64,000 nucleotides of DNA. Origin: Chitinophagales bacterium (lineage in GTDB: Bacteria; Bacteroidota; Bacteroidia; Chitinophagales; Chitinophagaceae). Positions 34,603 to 42,648 of the stretch are shown piece after piece. The stretch lies in the NCBI GenBank assembly GCA_017303855.1, contig JAFLBL010000021.1, positions 1-64,000 of the forward strand, read 5' to 3'. The notes below the pieces were generated by a model. It saw only the letters and a list, made by a program, of their open reading frames with translations, did no database searches and was not told where the DNA came from. Position 1 is the first letter of the stretch. Every line of letters begins with the position of its first letter. Made by a program: the position numbers and the translations under genes.

Positions 34603-36045
34603 TTAATGGTTGATCAGCGCCGTTACGGCTGCTTTCATTCCCTGTTGTAAAATGGCCGTAACACCGGCTGTTACTTCGTCAATAAAGTAAGGCGAGGCGG
34701 AAAAATCCTCTTTCCATATTTTTTTATTCTGCACAATACCTTCCACCCAGCCTTTGATATTGGCGGCATCAAATGTGGTTTGAATAAATGATACAAATTC
34801 AGGTGTATCGTTCGGGGTGAATTCCACTGCTGATTTTCCGCTGTATAAGACAAGTAAAGCGGCAAAGGAGAAGGTATTCAGCCTTGCATTTTTACTGAGC
34901 TTGGTAAAATTGTCCTTTACCGTGGGGAAGTTGCGGGTTTCCCATTTGGACAATGAGTTAAGGGAAATGTCTTTCAGGTAATGTTTGAGGTAGGGGTTGT
35001 AAAAACGTTCCAGAATTTTTCCAGCAAATTTTTTCAGTTCTTCCGGATCTTCATCTATCGCCGGCAGCGTTTCCTCACTTACCATTTTGTTGATGAATTT
35101 TTCCACTTCCGGTGTATTGAATGCATCCATTACGGTAGCGCAACCCAGTTGCAGGGCTACAGGTACCATGCCGGTATGTGAGCCATTCAGGATACGCACT
35201 TTTTTCGCCCTGAACTCACGGATATCATCCATGAACAGCACATTCAGACCTGCCTGATCCAGCGGCAGCTTTTGTTTGATACTGCTGTCGCCGCCAATTG
35301 CCCATACATGGAAGTATTCACCTTTTACCACGAGATTGTCCTCGTAACCGATTTCAGCCTGTATTTCTTTGATATTTTCTTTAGGGAATCCGGGGACAAT
35401 ACGGTCTACCAATGTGTCGTAAAAATGGCAGCTGGTTTTTACCCAGTTTTCAAAATCAGACCCCAGTTTATTAGCCGTTGCATGTTGCAGAACATACTGG
35501 CGAAGGGTGGAGCCGTTGTCTTCGATCAGTTCACAGCAGATAACAGAGAGGCCTTTTGCGGCATCGCCATTAAATTTTTTAAACCGTTTGTAGAGCAGGG
35601 CGGTCATTTTTGCCGGGAAAGAAGCGGGTGGTTCGGCATTCAGGTCATCGCCTTCCTCATAACGGATACCCGCTTCAGTGGTATTGGAGACGATCATTTC
35701 AAGTTCTTCACTCAGGAAAATGGATTCATAGGTTTTATAATCCGAATAGGGATTATTAACGCCGGTGATACATTTCACCAGGGCTACTTCTTTTACCGGC
35801 TGTTTGTCTTTGATACCTTCCAGGTATACGTGATACAGATTGTCTTGTTTTGCAAAGAGGTCACGGACGAATTCCCCGCCGGCAATGGGTTGTACGATGG
35901 CTACACCGTGATTCATTTTTCCGGCCTGGTTGGCTTTGTCAATCATCCAGTCCACAAAGGCCCGCAGAAAATTGCCTTCTCCGAATTGTAAAATTTTAAC
36001 GGGCAATACGGGTTTTTCTACTGTGGTTGCGTTTAAGGGGTTCAT
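34603..36045 (-). CDS. uxaB: Tagaturonate reductase
   Basis: NAD-dependent reduction of D-tagaturonate to D-altronate. The 480-residue product belongs to the mannitol dehydrogenase family. It has the N-terminal cofactor motif LQFGEGNFLRAFVDWMID and the catalytic segment KKVRILNGSHTGMVPVA, where the Lys, Asn and His are the family active-site residues. It follows the pectinesterase gene with a 21-bp gap. Confidence 0.94.
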   Translation of the reverse strand: MNPLNATTVEKPVLPVKILQFGEGNFLRAFVDWMIDKANQAGKMNHGVAIVQPIAGGEFVRDLFAKQDNLYHVYLEGIKDKQPVKEVALVKCITGVNNPYSDYKTYESIFLSEELEMIVSNTTEAGIRYEEGDDLNAEPPASFPAKMTALLYKRFKKFNGDAAKGLSVICCELIEDNGSTLRQYVLQHATANKLGSDFENWVKTSCHFYDTLVDRIVPGFPKENIKEIQAEIGYEDNLVVKGEYFHVWAIGGDSSIKQKLPLDQAGLNVLFMDDIREFRAKKVRILNGSHTGMVPVALQLGCATVMDAFNTPEVEKFINKMVSEETLPAIDEDPEELKKFAGKILERFYNPYLKHYLKDISLNSLSKWETRNFPTVKDNFTKLSKNARLNTFSFAALLVLYSGKSAVEFTPNDTPEFVSFIQTTFDAANIKGWVEGIVQNKKIWKEDFSASPYFIDEVTAGVTAILQQGMKAAVTALINH

Positions 36046-36066
36046 CTTTTATGTTTGTTTATACAG

Positions 36067-37083
36067 TTAATTCGCGGGTTTCCATCGTTCACCAAAGACC
36101 CATTTTACTGTGATGGCTTCAACGCGCAGACCGGCGGGCAGGTTGTCCGCATGCCAGCTGAAATCGGCTACACCTTCACGGTGACAGTTATAATAATAAA
36201 TCCGATCTCCCCACTGAATCGTATTGGTTGTGGGTACACGGTAAATGGCTTCATCTTTCATGTTAGCCGCAAAACGGCAGTTGATCAGGTAAAACTGGGC
36301 GTCACGATGATAGCGGCCCAATTGAAATCCGTCAAATCCTGTAAAGCGGCAATTGATCAGTACTGTTTTTGAATCTTTATGACCGGAGCCATCATGCCAG
36401 ATAGCAGCCGGACCGGAATGACTGATGAATTCACAGTTCTCCGCCCAGGCCCAGCCACGCGGACAATAGAAGTCTACTCCGCCTTCCATAGTACAGTCTT
36501 TAAAATACCACATGCCATTGCCGGTTTCCCATGGACTCACCGTATCACCGCCAAAGGCCCGGAAATGGCAGTTGATAGCGGCCAGCCGGGTGGCAGGTTG
36601 CATCGTCCGCAGGGCCATTTGGTGTCCGTCTTTGCGGATTGTTTTTTGTTTGCCTGAATCACCGGCACATGTAATGGTACGGGGGGTGAAATCAAATCCG
36701 TAATTATTGGTTATGGTCAGGTTCTTCAGGGTGATATCGTTGGCCCCTACATTCACCGTGGCCACACCCCAGTCATCCGGGTGTTCACAACGCCATTCAT
36801 CACGGGCTATTGATGTAATGATAAGTGTACCGGCTCTGTCTTCTCCTTCGAGGAGGAGCTGTTGTTTCTTTATAAAAATTTTTTCAGCATAACGGCCTTT
36901 ACGTATAAAGATAGTCCTGGGTGTACCGGCCGAGTCAGGCAGGCTGTTAATGGCTTCCTGGATGCTTGTGAAATCACCCTTTCCGCTTTTATCAACCACC
37001 AGTCGTTGCTGAGCGGATATAAACGTATGACCTGAACAAAACGCCAGCAGCAATACTATAATATGTCGGGCCTTTTTTTTCAT
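36067..37083 (-). CDS. Divergent pectinesterase (CE8-like)
   Basis: The 338-residue secreted right-handed beta-helix protein has a signal peptide ending near HTFISAQ. The CE8 start is VDKSGKGDFTSIQEAINSLP. The expected catalytic region is altered: the QDT motif reads GGDT (Asp kept near residue 179, Gln lost). DFIFG is GVDFYCPRG (catalytic Asp kept near 203). LGRPW is LGRYH (Arg kept near 256, Trp lost). So the two Asp and the Arg needed for catalysis are present but the substrate cleft differs. It could act on another ester or be a weak enzyme. It is two bases from the GH105 gene. Confidence 0.82.
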   Translation of the reverse strand: MKKKARHIIVLLLAFCSGHTFISAQQRLVVDKSGKGDFTSIQEAINSLPDSAGTPRTIFIRKGRYAEKIFIKKQQLLLEGEDRAGTLIITSIARDEWRCEHPDDWGVATVNVGANDITLKNLTITNNYGFDFTPRTITCAGDSGKQKTIRKDGHQMALRTMQPATRLAAINCHFRAFGGDTVSPWETGNGMWYFKDCTMEGGVDFYCPRGWAWAENCEFISHSGPAAIWHDGSGHKDSKTVLINCRFTGFDGFQLGRYHRDAQFYLINCRFAANMKDEAIYRVPTTNTIQWGDRIYYYNCHREGVADFSWHADNLPAGLRVEAITVKWVFGERWKPAN

Positions 37084-37085
37084 GT

Positions 37086-38969
37086 TTATTTACCAAGCAG
37101 CCATTTGACGAGGTCTTCCGCCGCTTTATAGTTTTCGTAAATGGCCGGGAGCTTACGTCCATCAATGTATTCATTGTATAACCAGGGGTCGCCTACGGCA
37201 ATCACTTTTCCTTTTCCCAGTCTGGCCGTGGCAATGATGATGTCTTCCCCTTTTTTCACATCTGCTTTAGCCGGAGGCTTTACGGATACAGGGCTCAACT
37301 CTTTGAGGAACATCCGGTAATTATTTTTAAAGACCGAAGAACCTTCTGGCCATACTTCCCCCTGCACATACGTATCATTTTTGACCATATTCAGGTTCTT
37401 GTATTCATACGTGATGCCAAAAGCGCCGGCCAGTGTATTGAAATAAGTCAGGTCGCAGTTGCTGCTGTCATTGGCCATCAGGAAAAGCGTGCCACCGGCT
37501 TTCACCCAGTTGCGGATCGCCGTTACGTCTTTATTGGTTACGAAGTTTGGATTGGGGTTGTCTTTTTTATGATCGGGATCCACGATGATGTAGACGGAAG
37601 CCTTCTTCAGGTTGGCCGCGGTGGGGGCGGCATCGAGTGAAGCGAGGGTGGCGCCGTTCTTTTCAAAGACCTTGCCGAGTGTATAAAAGCCGGGATGGCT
37701 TCTTTCCTCCCACACATAGTGCCAGTATTGTTCCGCCCCGGTTATATCTTTTCTTTTCTCGCTGTTGAAGTACCGGTCAAGTATAACCGTTTTCCGGTTT
37801 CCATTGACTTGTGTCTCCAGTATTTCCATTTCGTTGCTGGCCAGCAGGAAGGCACCGATTCCTTTCGGATCATTTACTATCACGGGTTCGCTCATATAAT
37901 AATCAAAACTGCCGTCGCGGTAGGGTTTACCACCAAGGCCGCTGACTTTAACGGTGCCATGCAGGTTGGTCTGGCCGTTCTCTTCTTTTATGAATTGTTT
38001 CACCAGTCCGTCATACCCTTTTTTGGCAATGGCAATTTTGGCAGCAGGCAGGTAGCCTTTGCGTACCCCTTTGGCAACCGCGTACACAATCTGTGAACTG
38101 GCAGATGCTTCGAAATAATTTTTTTCTTTACCAGGACCGTAATAATTCATAATATCATACCAGAGTCCGGTGGTTTTATCCTGTGTTTTTTCTACCGCAT
38201 TTACCAGGCGGTTCAGAATACCTATCAGGTCTTTCCGTTTCGGGTGATTCGCGGGGAAATAATCGAGGGCATCTACCAATCCGTCGGCATACCAGCCCAT
38301 AGCGCGGGACCAGAAGAGGGGAGAAGTGCCGGTGGTTTTGTTGGCCCATTGCTGCTCTTTACTCTCGTCCCAGGCATGATACAACAGTCCGCTTTTCGGA
38401 TCACGGGCGTGTTTTTCCATCCAGATAAACTGGTTGGCCACATCATTGAGGGCGGAGTCTTCATGAAAAAGCATGGCATACTCGGCATAGAAAGGAGCAC
38501 CCATGTATAATCCGTCCAGCCACATCTGCCAGGTATAAATTTTCTTATGCCAGAAGCCCCCTTCTTTGGTGCGGGGATGCGTGCGTAACTGATCACGCAG
38601 GTGATCAGCAGCTTTCCTGTATTTTTCTTTACCGGTTACGCGGTAGAGCAGGAGTACCAGTTTGCCATTGTTTACATGGTCGATATTGTATTCTTCCTTC
38701 TCGTAGTTTTTGATCGAACCATCCGGTTGTACAAACCAGTCGATCTTGGATTGAATAGCATTGAACCAACGGACATCACCGGTATTCATCCAGCGGCCTT
38801 CAAATCCTTTGAGCACCACACCCATGTCGTAGCTCCATTTGGTCTGGCTGCCGATGGGAATGGAGTCTTTCCAGATGTTCATTACAGTTTCAGACAAACG
38901 ATGACCCGGTGTTTGAGCCGACAGGGTATTGCTTGCCAGGAGTAAGAGGGCAACCGCCAGTTTTTTCAT
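37086..38969 (-). CDS. GH105 unsaturated uronyl hydrolase with C-terminal DUF4350-like domain
   Basis: Removes the unsaturated uronic acid from the non-reducing end of lyase products, feeding KduI. The 627-residue product has a signal peptide (MKKLAVALLLLASNTLSAQ) and a GH105 (alpha/alpha)6 barrel at about 25-375, with the catalytic Asp in WLDGLYMGAPFYAEYA (about residue 152). RAMGWYADGLVDALDYFP and SQIVYAVAKGVRKGYL are also seen. A second domain (about 395-627) contains VYIIVDPDHKK, WVKAGGTLFLMANDSSN and GKGKVIAVGDPWLYN, typical of glutamine-amidotransferase-like DUF4350 domains. The bare GH105 is about 370 residues, so this is a two-domain form. Start at 38969 was chosen for the signal peptide. 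Confidence 0.9.
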   Translation of the reverse strand: MKKLAVALLLLASNTLSAQTPGHRLSETVMNIWKDSIPIGSQTKWSYDMGVVLKGFEGRWMNTGDVRWFNAIQSKIDWFVQPDGSIKNYEKEEYNIDHVNNGKLVLLLYRVTGKEKYRKAADHLRDQLRTHPRTKEGGFWHKKIYTWQMWLDGLYMGAPFYAEYAMLFHEDSALNDVANQFIWMEKHARDPKSGLLYHAWDESKEQQWANKTTGTSPLFWSRAMGWYADGLVDALDYFPANHPKRKDLIGILNRLVNAVEKTQDKTTGLWYDIMNYYGPGKEKNYFEASASSQIVYAVAKGVRKGYLPAAKIAIAKKGYDGLVKQFIKEENGQTNLHGTVKVSGLGGKPYRDGSFDYYMSEPVIVNDPKGIGAFLLASNEMEILETQVNGNRKTVILDRYFNSEKRKDITGAEQYWHYVWEERSHPGFYTLGKVFEKNGATLASLDAAPTAANLKKASVYIIVDPDHKKDNPNPNFVTNKDVTAIRNWVKAGGTLFLMANDSSNCDLTYFNTLAGAFGITYEYKNLNMVKNDTYVQGEVWPEGSSVFKNNYRMFLKELSPVSVKPPAKADVKKGEDIIIATARLGKGKVIAVGDPWLYNEYIDGRKLPAIYENYKAAEDLVKWLLGK

Positions 38970-39013
38970 GATGTATATTTTATAGCAGACTGAAAGCAAC
39001 GGGAAAAGGTCCG

Positions 39014-40654
39014 TCAGAATTGTTGCAATTCTTTATCGCTGGCGCCCAGTTCAAAACTGGTTTTTTCTTTAGCGTTGTTCAGGTCTGTATTTTTAAGCTG
39101 TATTTTCTTTGTTCTGTCTCCGTTAAAGCGGAAAAATAATTCCGTACCTGCCTTAGTAATGATTTTGTCAAAAGTCAGGGTATCACTCTGCGTAACATCC
39201 ACTACCGGGTTGGTGGAAGCGGTTTCGAGGCGGATATTCCGGAATGTGATATTGGTGGCTTCCTGTACATCAATGCCTTTGCGGGCCTGCAGGACCATGT
39301 TTTCGAGTACAATGTTTTGTACATGCATTTCCGGTACTCCCCGGACGAATATGCCTTTCTCTGCTCCGCTGCAATACACATTGCTGATATGAAAATTGCG
39401 GAATACCGGCGTGGTTTCATCCACGGGTTTGGCTTCCACCCGGGGCAATTCGCGTTTTTCGCCGGCAAGGGCTACCGGATCCTTTGCCATATAATACATG
39501 TCAAACAGAATGGCTTCCGCCGGGATATCTTTCATGTAAATATCTTTAATGAAGATATTTTCCACCACACCACCACGTCCGCGGGTGGTCTTGAAACGAA
39601 GGCCGATATCAGTACCGATGAACGTACAATTGCTGACATACATATTCCTTGCACCTCCGCTCATTTCGCTGCCGATAACAAAACCGCCATGGGCAGCATA
39701 TACGGTACAGCCGCGGATAATTACATTTTCTGTGGGCATTCCCCGTTTACGTCCTTCCGCATCCCGTCCACTCTTCATACAAAGAGCATCGTCGCCCACA
39801 TCGAAAACGGAATTTTCGATCAGTACATTTTTACAACTCTCCACGTCAATCCCGTCCCCGTTCTGCGCATACCAGGGATTTTTTACAAAAATATTCCGGA
39901 CGGTTAGTTGCTCACACATCAGCGGATGCAGACACCAGGCCGGTGAGTTCTGGAATGTGACCCCCTCCAGTAAAATGTTTTTGCATTGTGTCAGCAGAAG
40001 CAGGTTGGGACGCAGAAAGTCTTTAATGCTGTCATAAAACGCCCTGTCGCGGCCCGGCATGATCATTCCCGGATTTGCGGGCATTTTTGACCCTTTCAAA
40101 AAGCCGGCGGACGGGTACCAGGTTTTTTTATCATCGCTTAGTACACCTCCGCCTTCCACTTTCTTTTTCCACTGGCTCTCGGTGAACTTGTCCTTTTTCA
40201 CAGCGCGCCACTCGTCCCCGTTTCCGTCTATGATGCCTTTACCGGTAATGGCAATATTACGGGCTCCTGTAGCCGAAATAGGAGATTGGTTCCGCATCTG
40301 TGGTAATCCTTCCCAGTTGGCTTCGATCAGCGGATATTGCGATTTGTCTTTGGTAAAAAGTAACGTGGCACCCGTTGCCAGGTGCAGGTTGACATTTGAT
40401 TGCAGCACTACAGGTCCGGTAAGCCAGAGTCCTTTGGGTACCAGCACCACCCCACCGCCTTTTTTACTCATGGTTTCAATACTGCGGTTAATAGCCGCCG
40501 TATTCAATGTATATCCGTCAGGGACAGCCCCGGATTTTACAATATTCAGCGTGTCTTTTTTGAACTTCGGACTTGTAATTACGGGCAATTTCCAGTCCTG
40601 TGCCAGAAGGGCAAGGGGAAATAATAAGCTGATAAAAAGCGAAAAGTGTTTCAT
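39014..40654 (-). CDS. GH28 polygalacturonase
   Basis: Hydrolyses alpha-1,4-galacturonan from demethylated pectin. The 546-residue exported protein (signal MKHFSLFISLLFPLALLAQ) is a beta-helix with the full GH28 motif set. These are NGDGIDVES (about 265), GDDALCMKSGRD (DD about 286), HGGFVIGSEMSGG (catalytic-site His about 321) and RFKTTRGRGG (about 352). The N-terminal GAVPDGYTLNTAAINRSIETMS is typical. It has its own promoter region (40685-40774) with a LacI-type operator, so it heads the second half of the locus. Confidence 0.94.
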   Translation of the reverse strand: MKHFSLFISLLFPLALLAQDWKLPVITSPKFKKDTLNIVKSGAVPDGYTLNTAAINRSIETMSKKGGGVVLVPKGLWLTGPVVLQSNVNLHLATGATLLFTKDKSQYPLIEANWEGLPQMRNQSPISATGARNIAITGKGIIDGNGDEWRAVKKDKFTESQWKKKVEGGGVLSDDKKTWYPSAGFLKGSKMPANPGMIMPGRDRAFYDSIKDFLRPNLLLLTQCKNILLEGVTFQNSPAWCLHPLMCEQLTVRNIFVKNPWYAQNGDGIDVESCKNVLIENSVFDVGDDALCMKSGRDAEGRKRGMPTENVIIRGCTVYAAHGGFVIGSEMSGGARNMYVSNCTFIGTDIGLRFKTTRGRGGVVENIFIKDIYMKDIPAEAILFDMYYMAKDPVALAGEKRELPRVEAKPVDETTPVFRNFHISNVYCSGAEKGIFVRGVPEMHVQNIVLENMVLQARKGIDVQEATNITFRNIRLETASTNPVVDVTQSDTLTFDKIITKAGTELFFRFNGDRTKKIQLKNTDLNNAKEKTSFELGASDKELQQF

Positions 40655-40684
40655 TGGCAAGTTTTTACCTGTTCAATCCTCATT

Positions 40685-40699
40685 CTGCTTACAAGTCTA
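40685..40699 (-). promoter_or_regulatory. Probable promoter of the GH28-exuT operon
   Basis: The minus strand reads TAGACTTGT at 40699-40691, close to the TAnnTTTG -7 consensus. The same nine bases occur upstream of susC, and in both places lie exactly 57 bp from the LacI-type operator. A TTG -33 element is not evident, which suits an activator-dependent promoter. A short CGCTG/CAGCG dyad occupies 40710-40724. Confidence 0.5.
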
Positions 40700-40738
40700 A
40701 ACAGAAATTCGCTGTGAATCAGCGTATTGCGTAGGTTT

Positions 40739-40774
40739 ATTTACGCAATCGTTACCGGGAACGGTGGCGTAAAT
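40739..40774. promoter_or_regulatory. LacI-type operator upstream of the GH28 gene
   Basis: The core ATCGTTACCGGGAACGGT (40748-40765) is an 18-bp imperfect palindrome with the central CCGG of LacI-family operators. It is enclosed by matching outer arms ATTTACGC (40739-40746) and GCGTAAAT (40767-40774), centred on the same axis. The core, plus the ATTTACGCA left flank, recurs upstream of susC at 55623-55640. It is about 95 bp upstream of the GH28 start. The probable ligand is the LacI-family protein encoded at 55811. Confidence 0.7.
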
Positions 40775-40805
40775 CAGCATCCTGTCAGGGATATCCGGAA
40801 AAGGG

Positions 40806-41240
40806 TTATTTGAGGATTTTCACTGCCTGCCGGGCCAGCAATTTCCATTGACTGCCTTCTTTCTGCCAGATCAGTAAAATCTTTAAATGTACTTCCCCTG
40901 GTTTACCACCATCATTTGTTTTGGCTGCAAGGCTATGCCGTACCACCGCTGTTTTTCCGCTAATGGCAATCGTCTGGTCCGTCAGCTCTATACTGACAAA
41001 ATCAGATTTGCCACTCACGATTTTATCTACGAATTCAGCCTTGCCTTCCACATGTCCGCCACTATGCCCATAGCTCAACTGGTCAGAAGCCAGTTTTTCC
41101 AGCCCGGACTTATCCGCATCCACCATGGCTTTTCGTAACTGTTCGGTAGCATCGGCTACCTGTTTTTCTTTTTTGGATTGTCCGCTTACTGTTCCGGCAA
41201 GCAGTAGGAAACCGAATGTGATCAGGATTATTTTTTTCAT
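40806..41240 (-). CDS. Exported NTF2-like (DUF4440) protein
   Basis: The 144-residue product has a signal peptide (MKKIILITFGFLLLAGTVSGQ) and a cone-shaped NTF2-like fold. The segments are EQLRKAMVDADKSGLEKLASDQLSYGHSGG, KAEFVDKIVSGKSDFVSI and the C-terminal VHLKILLIWQKEGSQWKLLARQAVK. Such domains often bind small ligands or act as stabilising partners; no catalytic residues are evident. It lies ten bases after the oxidoreductase gene and is the last gene before the second promoter. Confidence 0.8.
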   Translation of the reverse strand: MKKIILITFGFLLLAGTVSGQSKKEKQVADATEQLRKAMVDADKSGLEKLASDQLSYGHSGGHVEGKAEFVDKIVSGKSDFVSIELTDQTIAISGKTAVVRHSLAAKTNDGGKPGEVHLKILLIWQKEGSQWKLLARQAVKILK

Positions 41241-41250
41241 ACGTTTTTAG

Positions 41251-42642
41251 TTAGAACCTGTTGGCCATCGGCACGAGGTCGGTGAGTTCGCTGATTTTTA
41301 CGGGTCTTTTCAGTTGAATGCTTTTCCGGGCGGCAATACCGATCAGTATGGACATGGCTCCCTCGCGTGTTCCGGCCATGATATGATGCGGGTTGTCGGT
41401 TTTATCTATAAACATCCGGCGCTGCATGCGAATATCACCGCCGCCATGACCTCCCCGGATCTTTGGAGTGGTATACACTTCAAAATTTTTTGAGAAGTTA
41501 TCCATGGCAATGATTTCTCTTACTTCGCCGGGTATGGCGTCATCAGCATTACTCATTTCTATAGCATGCCGTTTGGCCTGGTCTTCCGGTGTCTTTTGCA
41601 GATACGGGATGTCTTCCCAGGTTTCCACCCGGCCTTTCAGTCCGTTAAAGGCAATCTGCCATCCTTCATAGGGCGAATAGGTGGTAAGGGAATAATTGAC
41701 CTGTACGCCGTTGGCATAAATAATCTGGGCACTCATTTTATCATAGATGTCAATATCATTGGACCATACACATCCATCCCGGAGATAACCATCATGGTGT
41801 TCATTGTTCACATACATGTTCACGTTATGTTTATTACCGGTAATGTCCCAATAAAATTTACATTTTTCTTTATGTTCACAACCCCTGCATTTGGTACCGC
41901 GGAAAGCGTTGTTTTTTCCATAATGCTCCAGGCTGCCATAAGCGGTTACTTCCACCGGCTCACTGTTCAGCCACCAGTTGAGCAGGTCAAAATGGTGAGT
42001 GGCTTTGTGTACCCAGAGCGAACCGCCCTTGGCGATTTTACCGTGCCAGCGACGGAAATAATCCGCGCCGTGATGCACATTCAGGTACCAGTTAAAATCC
42101 ACCGATGTGATTTTTCCCACGCGATCAGCCGCGAGTAATTCTTTCAGTTGCATGGCGTGTACACTATGCCGGTAGTTGAAAGCTACGGTTACTTTTTTGC
42201 CGGACGCTTTTTCAGCCGCCAGTATTTTACGGCATTTATCCTCATCCGTAGTCATGGGTTTTTCTGTGATCACATTGAAACCCGCCATAAGTGCCTTAAC
42301 GATGATTTCGTCATGGGCGGCATCCACCGTTGTGACTATAATATAATCTGCTTTTACCGTCTTCAGCATTTCATCAATATTGGTGAAAACCGGGCAGCTA
42401 ACATTCATATATTCACGGGCATATGCCAATCTGCCGGGATTGATATCCATTAGTCCGGTGAACTCGCAATTACTGAAATTTTTTATCAGGTCTTTGCCCC
42501 AGAATCCGACACCGCGGACACCGGTACCGGCCAGTGCCAGCCTGATTTTTTCACCACTACCGGTGGCAAATGCACTAAAAGGATGGAGCATCAACGAAGC
42601 ACCGGCAGCTGCCGTGTACTTAACAAAATTTCTTCTTTCCAT
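41251..42642 (-). CDS. Tat-exported Gfo/Idh/MocA-family oxidoreductase
   Basis: The 463-residue product begins MERRNFVKYTAAAGASL, a twin-arginine signal, so the folded, cofactor-loaded enzyme is probably periplasmic. The Rossmann motif is LALAGTGVRGVG and the EKPMTTDEDKC segment (EKP, catalytic Lys) follows. A Cys-rich insert CRGCEHKEKCKFYW is characteristic of one Bacteroidota subfamily. Such proteins include NAD-dependent glycosidases (GH109-like) and sugar dehydrogenases, so a role on pectin side-chain sugars is possible but unknown. Confidence 0.85.
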   Translation of the reverse strand: MERRNFVKYTAAAGASLMLHPFSAFATGSGEKIRLALAGTGVRGVGFWGKDLIKNFSNCEFTGLMDINPGRLAYAREYMNVSCPVFTNIDEMLKTVKADYIIVTTVDAAHDEIIVKALMAGFNVITEKPMTTDEDKCRKILAAEKASGKKVTVAFNYRHSVHAMQLKELLAADRVGKITSVDFNWYLNVHHGADYFRRWHGKIAKGGSLWVHKATHHFDLLNWWLNSEPVEVTAYGSLEHYGKNNAFRGTKCRGCEHKEKCKFYWDITGNKHNVNMYVNNEHHDGYLRDGCVWSNDIDIYDKMSAQIIYANGVQVNYSLTTYSPYEGWQIAFNGLKGRVETWEDIPYLQKTPEDQAKRHAIEMSNADDAIPGEVREIIAMDNFSKNFEVYTTPKIRGGHGGGDIRMQRRMFIDKTDNPHHIMAGTREGAMSILIGIAARKSIQLKRPVKISELTDLVPMANRF

Positions 42643-42648
42643 ATGGCG

